A stretch of DNA of 50,094 bases from JASBZA01 sp964345295 (GCA_964345295.1 CAYFQG010000007.1:1-50094); one strand, 5' to 3'. Positions 41,001-49,432 are shown, numbered from the stretch's first letter. Numbers and translations: made by a program. The notes: generated by a model not told the origin, from the sequence alone.

Positions 41001-43638
41001 AATATTAGAGCAAATTATCCTGACCCCGCTGAAGCTCTTCTTCGAGCTCTTTTTCTCCTGGGGCTGCCAGCTGACCGGAAGCCCGGGCTGGTCCATTATT
41101 TTCCTGAGCCTCATCATGAACACCTTTCTCTTGCCTCTTTATAAGAATGCCGACCGGATTCAGATGGAAGAGCAGGCCTTGCAAAAGAAAATGAAAAAAG
41201 GCCTGGACCATATCAAGAAAACCTTCCGGGACGACGAGCGCTTCATGATGACCCAGACCTACTATAGGCAAAACAATTACAAGCCCATCTATGTGCTCCG
41301 CGCCATGGTCCCCCTTATGCTGGAGATTCCTTTCTTCATTGCGGCCTACCAATTCATCTCATCCATGACCCTGCTGCGTCAGGTCTCTTTCGGCCCCATA
41401 AGGAACCTGGGCGAACCCGACCAATGGCTGGTTATAGGGTCTCTTAGCTTAAATATTCTCCCCATCCTCATGACCCTCATCAACATCCTGTCGTCTTTGA
41501 TTTATACCAAAGACGCCCCCACCAAGACCAAGGTCCAGCTCTTTGCCATGGCCGCTGTCTTCCTGGTTCTCCTTTATAATTCACCCTCGGCCCTGGTCTT
41601 ATATTGGACCATGAATAACCTTTATTCCTTAGTTAAGAATGCCATCAGCTTCTGGCTTTTACCTAAGCTTAGATTCGGTAAGACACCTAGAAATCGGGCC
41701 AAAGTTCGTTCTGCCCTTTCGGCTAAAATCGCCCCGCCTTCTAAGGCACATTTCTTCCTGGGAGCCCTGGTCCTGACCGTCCTGGTCGGTGTCCTCATCC
41801 CCTCTTCCATCGTCCGATCCTCCCCTGAAGAATTTATCCGGCCCGACATCGGAAACAGCCCCTTCTTTTATATCTTTAACAGCTTTCTCTTGGCCTTTGG
41901 CCTCTTTGTCTTCTGGTTCGGCGTCTTCTATGCTTTGGCCGGGGCCAAAGGCAAGGCTAGGGCTAACCGGGCCATGTGGATCATGGTGGTCTGCGCTTTT
42001 GTAAACTACATGGGTTTCGGCAAGAATCTCGGAAACCTCTCGCCGACTTTGGCCTACGATAACGGCATGGCCTTCCCCATCCCCCAGATTCTCATAAACC
42101 TGGCGGTCCTCCTAGCGGTAGGTCTTTTGGCCGGATTCCTCTATTCCAAAAATCGCGACCTTCCCAAGATTCTCTTGGCAGGAGCTCTGGTTGCCGCTAT
42201 CGTCATGTCTTCTACCAATCTCTATCAGGCCAAAGAAACACTGGATAAGTCTCCTATAAGCTCGACAGACAGCCTGACAGCCTCGGATAATTTGCCCGAA
42301 TTTAAGTTCAGCCAAAACGGTGAAAATGTCGTGGTCATCATGATTGACCGGGCTTTGGCCGAAGACATCCCCTTCATCTTCGAGGAGAAGCCCGAGCTAA
42401 AAGAGATTTTCAAAGGCTTCAACTTCTACCCCAACACCTTAAGTTTCGGCACCCACACCAATACGGGTATCCCCGCTCTATTCGGCGGCTACGAATATCA
42501 ACCGATTGAGATGAACCGGCGAAAAGACATGAAGCTGGAAGATAAGCACAACGAAGCCGTAAGCCTCATGCCCCGACTCTTCCAAGAGGCCGGCTTTGAC
42601 GTCGTCTTAACCGATCCTTCTTATGCCGGTTACACCTGGGTACCGGACCTGTCTATTTTCGACGCTTACAATAAGGTCAAGGCCTACAATATCAAGGGGG
42701 CCTTCACCTCGGAGTGGCCCGGCTTTTCCGAACAAATCGACAAGGACTGGAAGCGCAACTTTTTCTGGCACAGCATGACCAAGATTGCACCTTTGGCCCT
42801 ACAAGAATACCTCTACGACCAAGGCCACTACAATTCTTGGGTCTTCAGCCTGGGCAGCACGCCGGTGGAAAAAGCCAGCCCTGACCTGCCGACTCAGCAA
42901 ATCGGTGTCAAGGGCACCATGCTGGACTCCTATTTGGTCTTAGATAAGCTCCCCCAACTCAGCCGGATTGAAGAGGGAGATGGCAAAAACTTCTTGATGA
43001 TGTGTACCGAATCGGCCCATGAACCCAATCTCTTGCAAAAACCCGATTACGTGCCGCAAAACCATGTGGACAACTCGGCCTATGATGATGGCCAACCAAT
43101 CTTACTGGAGGCCGAGGGCGGACGGACACTTCAAATCACAAGAAAAGCCCAGCTCGAGCACTACCACATTAATATGGCAACCATGCTCAAACTGGGCCAA
43201 TGGTTTAAAGATCTGCAAGACCAAGGTGTTTATGACAACACCCGTATTATCCTTGCATCGGACCACGCCTATCCCTTGCACCAACATCCTGAACGGACCC
43301 TGTCCAACGGTTTTGATTACGGGACTTTCAACTGCCTCTTGATGGAAAAAGATTTCCATGCCCAAGACCCCTTCACCATAGACCCGACCTTCATGACCAA
43401 TGCCGATGTGCCCTATTTGGCCACCCGGGGCTTAACCTCACAGGTAAATCCCTTTACCGGCAAGACCCTGACCTCGGAGGCATCCAAGGCCTATCCGCTT
43501 TACCTGACCGATGCCGAAAACTGGCAAACTTCGAAGAATAACGGTAGGCAGTTCCTGCCCGACCACTGGTACCAAGTGTCGGGCGATATGAACGATCCCG
43601 CCAATTGGGACTACCTGGGCGTGCAGGTCATGGAGTAG
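40987..43638 (+). CDS. YidC/Oxa1-like membrane domain fused to a sulfatase/LTA-synthase-like domain
   Basis: An 883-residue fusion. Residues 1-235 match the YidC/Oxa1 insertase core (SPGWSIIFLSLIMNTFLLPL, a charged hairpin of helices rich in KK, YKPIYVLRAMVPLMLEIPFF, PSALVLYWTMNNLYSLVKNA). Residues about 250-420 add five or six membrane helices. From about 445 a sulfatase/alkaline-phosphatase-type domain follows: VVVIMIDRALAED (metal Asp), THTNTGIPALFGGYEYQP (region of the nucleophile Thr), TESAHEPNLL and ILASDHAYP (metal Asp-His, about residue 757). This superfamily includes LTA synthase and phosphoethanolamine/glycerol-phosphate transferases. The catalytic domain probably faces outside. It overlaps the glycerophosphotransferase gene. 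Confidence 0.85.
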   Translation: MSFLKILEQIILTPLKLFFELFFSWGCQLTGSPGWSIIFLSLIMNTFLLPLYKNADRIQMEEQALQKKMKKGLDHIKKTFRDDERFMMTQTYYRQNNYKPIYVLRAMVPLMLEIPFFIAAYQFISSMTLLRQVSFGPIRNLGEPDQWLVIGSLSLNILPILMTLINILSSLIYTKDAPTKTKVQLFAMAAVFLVLLYNSPSALVLYWTMNNLYSLVKNAISFWLLPKLRFGKTPRNRAKVRSALSAKIAPPSKAHFFLGALVLTVLVGVLIPSSIVRSSPEEFIRPDIGNSPFFYIFNSFLLAFGLFVFWFGVFYALAGAKGKARANRAMWIMVVCAFVNYMGFGKNLGNLSPTLAYDNGMAFPIPQILINLAVLLAVGLLAGFLYSKNRDLPKILLAGALVAAIVMSSTNLYQAKETLDKSPISSTDSLTASDNLPEFKFSQNGENVVVIMIDRALAEDIPFIFEEKPELKEIFKGFNFYPNTLSFGTHTNTGIPALFGGYEYQPIEMNRRKDMKLEDKHNEAVSLMPRLFQEAGFDVVLTDPSYAGYTWVPDLSIFDAYNKVKAYNIKGAFTSEWPGFSEQIDKDWKRNFFWHSMTKIAPLALQEYLYDQGHYNSWVFSLGSTPVEKASPDLPTQQIGVKGTMLDSYLVLDKLPQLSRIEEGDGKNFLMMCTESAHEPNLLQKPDYVPQNHVDNSAYDDGQPILLEAEGGRTLQITRKAQLEHYHINMATMLKLGQWFKDLQDQGVYDNTRIILASDHAYPLHQHPERTLSNGFDYGTFNCLLMEKDFHAQDPFTIDPTFMTNADVPYLATRGLTSQVNPFTGKTLTSEASKAYPLYLTDAENWQTSKNNGRQFLPDHWYQVSGDMNDPANWDYLGVQVME

Positions 43639-43650
43639 CCTCTATAAGGC

Positions 43651-44083
43651 TTATTCCTTGATGTCCTCTACCCTAAATTCGCGGTAGTAGATTCTTTGTA
43701 ATCCTTCATCCCAAGAGTCGGAAGGAGACGATTCATATAAGAGTCCGATTCGGCCATCGTCCAGCTGGGTCAGGCAACTGTAAGCGTATAGCGTATTTTC
43801 CGCTGTGATATCTTTTTGATATGCCCAGTCCAGCCTATACTTCCTTGTGGCGTCGTTGTAGGTTCCGTCTTCTTTAATCAGGCCCATAAAAACTCGGCCG
43901 TTCGTACGGTTCTTAAAGTTGGCACAAGATAAGAGTACTGCCGGATAAGCCTCGCCGTCCTCTTTCGATATCACCGTGCTGCCAGGTTCGGCCCCGATCA
44001 TCACTGTAAATCACTTCGGCATCCGGTCCGCCTTGATAATAAACCGGCACAATCAAGCGCCCTTTAAGCTGACGCTTCTTACA
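43651..44083 (-). pseudogene. Sialidase remnant with internal deletion
   Basis: Two pieces of a BNR-repeat sialidase lie in different frames. The upstream piece reads GRLIVPVYYQGGPDAEVIY and ends with an Asp-box, SDDRGRTW. At about 43978-43986 it switches to a C-terminal piece, STVISKEDGEAYPAVLLSCA, NRTNGRVFMGL and YAYSCLTQLDDGRIGLLYES, followed by a stop. About 100 residues between the two, and the whole N-terminal part, are missing. Sialidases release sialic acid from mucins and host glycans. It lies just after the M3 peptidase gene on the same strand. Confidence 0.8.
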
Positions 44084-44123
44084 AGCGAAGTGCGAATGCT
44101 TAACAGGGGGTTTTTATATTTAA

Positions 44124-46187
44124 TTAAGACGCATATTTCATAATATCTACGAAAATCAGAAAGGGGAAGAAAACATAACGCCAGACATTGATTTCGGGTC
44201 CCTGACCGGGGGTTAGATCCGTATCTTGGTCTTGTCTTGGCGGCCATTCAATACCGCCTTGTGAAGGCTCTTCCTCGTCCTCTTGGCCGGGCACAATACC
44301 CGGAATCAAATCCTCATCATCGTCGTCCATACCCGGGTTAGGAGTACCGCTGTCTAGACCGTATCGCTCCAGAAGACCATCGGTGTGTTCATTGGTCCAG
44401 TAGAAGGGCTCTTGGCCATAGTTATGGATAGCATCGGCCAAGGCTTTTACCGTATTTTCCGAGAAAACGTCGGGCAAGTCCACTTCATCCAGCAAAGCTC
44501 TAAAACCGAATGCCTCTTCCCCCTTATCGGTTAATTCCAAATACTTGGCAACTGCCCCATCGTAGTCTTCCACCATGGCCGGAATAAAGGTCGCCGCCCC
44601 CAAAGCGGACAGTGAGTAAGACAGATAATAGAAGGGGGCATGGAACATATGGTAGAACATCCACTCACGGCCTGTATTGGAACCTACACCGTAGGCTTCG
44701 GCCAGTTCCCTATACTTGGCATCGATTTTTTCCGGTGTCAGGTCGGGCTCGGTGTGGGTATAGGTCTCGAACTCGTTATACATGGCCCCGGTCATGATGG
44801 ACCAGAGTAGGTTCAGCAAATTATCCTGTACCGCCGCATCGGCCAAGTTCTCTCCGTAGATGGCCTTATAGTAAGGCATAAAGAGGACCTCCATGCCTTG
44901 CGAATGAATTTCGGCAATATCGACATTGGAGCCGTTGAAGAAATTCCAGCCGTCTTGACGGACCGCTGTGTTGAAGTGCCCGAATTCATGGATAAGGGTC
45001 GACACCTGGGCGGACGGCTGATAGGGGAATTGAAAAATCATAGCCGAATGGTAAGACGGCACGCTGATCGTGTAAGAAACCTGCTCACTTGTCCCCTCAT
45101 CACCTACCTTATGGAGGCCTGCATTTCGCATGTAATTAAAAGACTCTTCCAGTTCGGTCGATATACCGGCCAAGAAGGGACCTACCTGGTCCAAAAGCTC
45201 CGTACCGTACAAGAAATCATAAGAGGACAAGGCATCCCAATCGTAAACGACGCTGAGGTAGAAGAACGTAGGAACAATGTAGGTCTTAATCGCCTGATAC
45301 AGCTTAGCCAAGTCTTCTCGGCTGTAGTCTCTGCCCATAGCCGTATCTTCGGTATAGGCCAAATAGTCGCTGTAGCCGCTTTCTTTGGCATAGGCGTTTC
45401 TGAGTTTAACCAGCTCGATGTAAATATCGGCAATGCGGTCGCGGCTTTTCTCTTCATCCGCCGTCCCGTTGAGGATGTCGTTCTGGAGACCGTCAAATTC
45501 CAATTCCAGGGCATTTTGTTTTTTCACATTCTCCTCTTGCGTAGGCGTCACGGCCAAAGAATCCGCCAAGTCTTTATAGTAATTCTCGCCGATAATTTTG
45601 GCCAAAAGACCCTGCAAATCGGGGTTCTTCTGTATGCCTTGCAGCGTTTCCAAGACCAGGTTAAAAGTAGAAGAATCCAGGTCCTTGGTATATTGCAACT
45701 CGTCTTTTAGGCCCTGGTCGGTCACATTCTGGGAATATAAAAACTGAACAACGGAGTATTGTGTGACGAACTTATCGTACTCGGCCAAAAAGCTGTCCAG
45801 CGCGGCTCGGGCCTTGTCTTCATCCGGCACAGCCTGAGGCTTGCTTTTGCTTATCTGCTCGGGCGTGGGCAGGGCATCAAAAGAAAGGCCCCATACCTTC
45901 AGAAAATCCAAGGCCGCCTTGTCTAAGGCCGCCTTATCGTAATGTTCGGATACAATGTCATTTCTGGTAAAGCTCGGTTCTTCCCAATCGCCGTACACGT
46001 CTGTCACATAGACGTCATCCTCAAAGTCGGGCCAAACATATTCGGCGGCAAAAATCGGAGCCATCAGGCCGGCCAAGCTGCCCAGAACAAAGACCGCAAT
46101 AAGGAAAATGGCCAAAAAACGCCTGAGGCGTTCGTGCTTGGGCAGTCTTTCTTGTTTGTTTTTATTTACAGAATGGTCTTTTCTCAT
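44124..46187 (-). CDS. Membrane-anchored M3-family (oligoendopeptidase F-like) metallopeptidase
   Basis: A 687-residue protein with a basic N-terminus, a hydrophobic segment (FLAIFLIAVFVLGSLAGLMA) near residues 28-47 and then a large catalytic domain: STLIHEFGHF near residue 398 (H-E-x-x-H zinc site) with the third ligand in DIAEIHSQGMEVL about 25 residues later, as in M3 peptidases. Peptidases of this family cut short peptides, and most are cytoplasmic; the N-terminal segment here suggests secretion or anchoring outside. Residues about 615-665 are Asp/Glu/Pro-rich, followed by a hydrophobic C-terminal end (WRYVFFPFLIFVDIMKY), perhaps a second anchor or a truncated one. Fully open frame, unlike several neighbours. 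Confidence 0.85.
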   Translation of the reverse strand: MRKDHSVNKNKQERLPKHERLRRFLAIFLIAVFVLGSLAGLMAPIFAAEYVWPDFEDDVYVTDVYGDWEEPSFTRNDIVSEHYDKAALDKAALDFLKVWGLSFDALPTPEQISKSKPQAVPDEDKARAALDSFLAEYDKFVTQYSVVQFLYSQNVTDQGLKDELQYTKDLDSSTFNLVLETLQGIQKNPDLQGLLAKIIGENYYKDLADSLAVTPTQEENVKKQNALELEFDGLQNDILNGTADEEKSRDRIADIYIELVKLRNAYAKESGYSDYLAYTEDTAMGRDYSREDLAKLYQAIKTYIVPTFFYLSVVYDWDALSSYDFLYGTELLDQVGPFLAGISTELEESFNYMRNAGLHKVGDEGTSEQVSYTISVPSYHSAMIFQFPYQPSAQVSTLIHEFGHFNTAVRQDGWNFFNGSNVDIAEIHSQGMEVLFMPYYKAIYGENLADAAVQDNLLNLLWSIMTGAMYNEFETYTHTEPDLTPEKIDAKYRELAEAYGVGSNTGREWMFYHMFHAPFYYLSYSLSALGAATFIPAMVEDYDGAVAKYLELTDKGEEAFGFRALLDEVDLPDVFSENTVKALADAIHNYGQEPFYWTNEHTDGLLERYGLDSGTPNPGMDDDDEDLIPGIVPGQEDEEEPSQGGIEWPPRQDQDTDLTPGQGPEINVWRYVFFPFLIFVDIMKYAS

Positions 46188-46351
46188 ACAAATACGCTCC
46201 TGAAAAACGCTTAAAATAGGCCGGTAAAAGGCCCCTCATAACTTGTGGTCTCGTCACACATAATAGCATGTTAGAGGCCTTGTATAGTAGAATAAGTATC
46301 ATGAATTTATGTTAAATTCTTAAGCCCCGATACGGGCGAAAGGAGAACATT

Positions 46352-46679
46352 ATGGCAAATGCCGTTATCTTACAAACTTTTGAATGGGAAATGGGAGCAG
46401 AAGGTAATTCCGTCGCTTTTGGCCACCGTCATCTCCACAGCCGGTGACGGCGGGGTCGAAGTAGACTTCGGCCCGGACCATGCGGGGAAGGTTTTCCGAG
46501 ACTACACGGGCCATCGCGAGGAGATTATTACTTTGGACGAGAAGGGCAAGGCCTCCTTCCCTGTTTCGGGCCAAAGCTTATCCTGCTGGGTTTCGCCCAA
46601 CGCAAGAGACGGGGAAACTTTGGACAAAGATTATAATCAATTCTTAGAAAACTTAGGTAAACCTAAATTGGAGATATAA
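46352..46679 (+). pseudogene. Alpha-amylase remnant: first and last parts joined by an internal deletion
   Basis: After a strong ribosome site (AAAGGAGA), the frame begins MANAVILQTFEWEMGAEG, the usual start of a cytoplasmic GH13 alpha-amylase, then goes out of frame. The other frame reads IPSLLATVISTAGDGG, FGPDHAGKVFRDYTGH and SGQSLSCWVSPNA, the C-terminal beta-sandwich of the same kind of enzyme. The whole catalytic barrel (about 380 residues) is missing, so no activity is expected. It lies upstream of the lipoprotein gene on the same strand. Confidence 0.8.
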
Positions 46680-46688
46680 TAAAAAGCT

Positions 46689-47516
46689 ATGCTGCAACGT
46701 AATCGTAAAAACAAAACCCATAAGACCTTTGTGGCCCTTAGTGCCCTATGCTTAAGCTTGGGCCTGGTTCTGGGCGGCTGTTCACTCTTTGATAGCCCCT
46801 CTAATCCGGACACGACTGTTTCGTCCGTCGGACCATCGACTTCTGAAATCAGTCTCAAAACCACTACGACCGAGTCTCTGACGACCTCGGTCCTGACCTC
46901 ATCATCCGTAAATCTAACAAGCACCGAGACCACGGAAGAAAGCCGCGTGACCGAGACGACCGATAAGCCCCTTCCCACACCTGAACCTACTACGCCTCAG
47001 ACGACCCTTCCCGAAACAGAAGAAAGCAGTCTGCCTAGCCCGACACCGGTTCCCGAAGCGCCTTCTAAGCCAGTCCTAAAGCCTGCCGCAAGTCCCAGTC
47101 CTCTCCCTACACCCACACCAACGCCCACGAAGGCGCCGGTCATGGAGGTCAGCTTCTCCATAACCGTTGACCCTTATCTGGTCGAAAATCCCGACGAGAT
47201 CAAAGACGAGGTTGCCCGCGGCATGGTCACGGCCTATAATGGGGTCTTTCGGTCCGCCTCCGCCGTCCCGATCCGAGAAGAAGATACGGCTTTGAGTCTC
47301 CTTCTCCAGATTTGCCGGCAAGAGAACATTCCTCTGGAAGTAGAAGAACAGTTCTTAGGCGTTTATGTAAAGAGTATTAACCTTTTGGCCGAAAAAATGG
47401 CCGGCGGTGTTTCCGGCTGGACCTATGAAGTAAACGGCTATCAGCCGCCACTGGGTGCTGACCGCTACACGTTGGAACCCGGCGATGTGTTGGAATGGAT
47501 TTATATGAAGGGATAA
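46689..47516 (+). CDS. Lipoprotein with a C-terminal DUF4430-type domain
   Basis: A 275-residue protein with a lipobox (LGLVLGGC, Cys at about residue 32), then some 120 residues of Ser/Thr/Pro-rich low-complexity linker (many ETT/ESS/PTP repeats) and a C-terminal domain of about 120 residues. The end reads SGWTYEVNGYQPPLGADRY followed by LEPGDVLEWIYMKG, which matches the DUF4430/transcobalamin-like domain. It is probably attached to the outer face of the membrane and holds a small ligand-binding or adhesion domain away from it. The gene lies 2 bases before mntP. The ligand is unknown. Confidence 0.8.
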   Translation: MLQRNRKNKTHKTFVALSALCLSLGLVLGGCSLFDSPSNPDTTVSSVGPSTSEISLKTTTTESLTTSVLTSSSVNLTSTETTEESRVTETTDKPLPTPEPTTPQTTLPETEESSLPSPTPVPEAPSKPVLKPAASPSPLPTPTPTPTKAPVMEVSFSITVDPYLVENPDEIKDEVARGMVTAYNGVFRSASAVPIREEDTALSLLLQICRQENIPLEVEEQFLGVYVKSINLLAEKMAGGVSGWTYEVNGYQPPLGADRYTLEPGDVLEWIYMKG

Positions 47517-47518
47517 AC

Positions 47519-48100
47519 ATGGGAATATTGGAATTACTGCTTCTGGCAGTGGCGCTCAGTATGGATGCCTTCGCTGTTTCGATTTGTAAAGGACTTTGTT
47601 TAAGAGAGGCCAATGCCAAGGCCATGTTGACCTGCGGCGTTTGGTTCGGGGTATTTCAGGGCCTCATGCCTCTGATCGGCTTTTATCTGGGCTCCTTATT
47701 TGCCGGAACCATCCAGGCCGTTGACCACTGGATAGCCTTTGCTCTTTTGGCCCTCATCGGCATCAACATGATTCGAGAAGCCCATAAGGCTTCCCATGAA
47801 GACTATGTCTGCCCGACCGAGGTGGACTTATCCGTCCCCCACATGTTTACCATGGCCATAGCGACTTCTATTGACGCTTTGGCCGTCGGCATTTCTCTGT
47901 CTTTAACCGGCGGGGTCAACATCTGGATGGCCGTCATCATGATCGGTATCACAACCTTCCTCTTCTCGGCCGGCGGGGTCAAAATCGGGTCGGTTTTCGG
48001 CAATAAATATGAGGCCAAAGCCCAATTCCTGGGTGGTCTCGTACTGATTCTATTGGGCAGTAAAATTTTACTGGAGCACCTGGGGCTCATTCATTTTTAG
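47519..48100 (+). CDS. mntP: Manganese efflux pump MntP
   Basis: A 193-residue inner-membrane protein with six hydrophobic segments and the two conserved Asp motifs of MntP: ALSMDAFAVSICKG in helix 1 and ATSIDALAVGISLS in the second half. MntP exports Mn2+. The ATG at 47519 follows AAGGGAT; the frame is open further upstream, but those codons overlap the lipoprotein gene's end. No yybP-ykoY riboswitch is visible nearby because it is translated from within the lipoprotein transcript. Convergent with the LacI remnant. Confidence 0.93.
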   Translation: MGILELLLLAVALSMDAFAVSICKGLCLREANAKAMLTCGVWFGVFQGLMPLIGFYLGSLFAGTIQAVDHWIAFALLALIGINMIREAHKASHEDYVCPTEVDLSVPHMFTMAIATSIDALAVGISLSLTGGVNIWMAVIMIGITTFLFSAGGVKIGSVFGNKYEAKAQFLGGLVLILLGSKILLEHLGLIHF

Positions 48101-48618
48101 AGCTTTTTGACCGACTTACCTTCCACCAATCGAGGTTCGTAAATTTTAATTAAGTCTTCCTGCTTCTCCTTGTGCTCGATTTCCTTGAGCAAAATATCCA
48201 CGCTTTGCCGGGCTATGGTCTCTATCGGCTGCTCGATAATGGTCAACTGAGGATTGTAGGCTTTGGCAAAACGCACATCATCAAAACCCACAAAAGACAT
48301 CTGTTCGGGGATGCGCAAATCCATTTCATTAAAGGCCTGGAGCGCTCCCATCATGGTGATCATGTTGGACGCTATAATGGCGGTAATGTCCGGATTGGAC
48401 TCGATAATCTTATGGGTCGATTCGGCCGCGCTGTCCTGCTGTACATAGTCGCAGCGGTGTACGTAGGAGGTCTTTTTCTTGATACCGCGCTTCTCCAAAG
48501 CCTTGTAATAAGCCGCTTCACGCTCCCGGGCGGTTTCGATTTTCTGGTTGCCGCTGATAAAGCCGATATGGCGGTGGCCGTTTTGGACCAGGTGGTCTAT
48601 GGCCAAATCGATGGCCAA
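48097..48618 (-). pseudogene. LacI/GalR-family regulator lacking its DNA-binding and N-terminal parts
   Basis: The reading begins at LAIDLAIDHLVQNGHRHIGF, which is about the middle of a LacI-type sensor domain, and continues to the normal end: IIASNMITMMGALQAFNEMD, FVGFDDVRFAKAYNPQLTII and EQPIETIARQSVDILLKEI. Roughly 150 residues, including the helix-turn-helix, are missing. The missing part runs directly into the end of the broken sulfatase gene upstream (junction near 48622-48628), so a deletion removed the 3' end of one gene and the 5' end of the next. The regulator probably once controlled the neighbouring glycan-degradation genes. Confidence 0.8.
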
Positions 48619-48621
48619 AAA

Positions 48622-49432
48622 GTTAAACGATTAAGGCGGTGTCTTCCCAGAGGTTCAAGCCATCAAAGGTATCCAGCAAGTTNNNNNNNNNNNNNNNNNN
48701 NNNATGGACACCATGGCACGGTAGCGGAGCTGCACGTGTTCTTTGGCCGCCTCCGGATAAGTATCCTCTCCGTAATCCGGCCAATCAAAAGCGGGACCGT
48801 CGTAGTTGTCCTCATAGAGATTCAGGTATCTATCAACTGTGTAAAAGGGCTCATGTGGGCTGAAAGACTCTATCGTCAAGAACCCATTCTCCTGATTGTG
48901 GAAACGTTCGATGAAGTCGATACCTTTGGCAAAAGTCCGGTAGGCCGGAAGCTCTTCTTCCTTTTGCATGTGCTGACGGTTTATCCAATCGTGGTCGAAG
49001 TTATTGGTATGGGCTCGGCGAGAGAGGTTCTCGGGATAGTTCAGTTCACCTACGAAAGGCTTCCACAAGTCTCCCTGCTGGCCCCGGATAATTTCAAAGC
49101 TGTCGTATTCATTGAGGTAGCCGTATCCGCCAATCTCCAGATAATGAAAATGGTCGGTCACCATGTGGGTGTAAACACCTGACTTCTTGATGTTCCTGAT
49201 AACAGACTCGTCAAAGGGTTCCAATGGTGACCAGGACCGATGTAAGAAATTGGGCTTTCCGGTATGCATTTCTCGCCTGGCCGGGCATGCAGGGCATGGA
49301 GCAGGCATAGAAATTCTCGAATGTTGTTGTCTTCTCCCCTAGCCTTAGGAAGTTGGGGGCATGGGTAATCTCATCTCCAAAGTTCGGTAAGTAGTCTTTG
49401 ATAAGGGTGTCTAATAGTAGCAGTACGGTTTA
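48622..49432 (-). pseudogene. Sulfatase remnant: stop at codon 2, frameshift in the catalytic motif, gap and 3' deletion
   Basis: A good start (AAGGAGCTCCT then ATG at 49432) is followed at once by TAA, then reads TVLLLLDTLIKDYLPNFGDE and ENFYACSMPCMP as a normal sulfatase. At the formylglycine motif, expected C-M-P-A-R, one extra G (near 49278-49283) shifts the frame; the rest (RREMHTGKPNFLHRSW, SPHEPFYTVDRY) continues in the next frame. After 21 N the sequence resumes with LLDTFDGLNLWEDTALIV in a different frame from the 5' part and ends at the LacI junction. Sulfatases release sulfate from mucin or glycosaminoglycan sugars. Confidence 0.8.
48683..48703. other. Assembly gap (21 N)
   Basis: A run of 21 N inside the sulfatase remnant. 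Compared with the usual sulfatase spacing, about 19 bases would restore the frame, so the N count may be only an estimate. Lesions flanking it could partly be assembly error. Confidence 0.99.

Noticed and set aside
44898..45710. Plus-strand open frame of 270 codons
   Set aside because: It is antisense to the M3 peptidase, which has a signal segment and zinc motif. No motif is seen in the shadow frame.
47519..47600. yybP-ykoY manganese riboswitch before mntP
   Set aside because: The upstream sequence is coding for the lipoprotein and no such structure was recognised there.
48172..49182. Plus-strand open frame of 336 codons passing through the N run
   Set aside because: Its translation has no recognisable motifs; the minus strand clearly holds LacI and sulfatase sequence.
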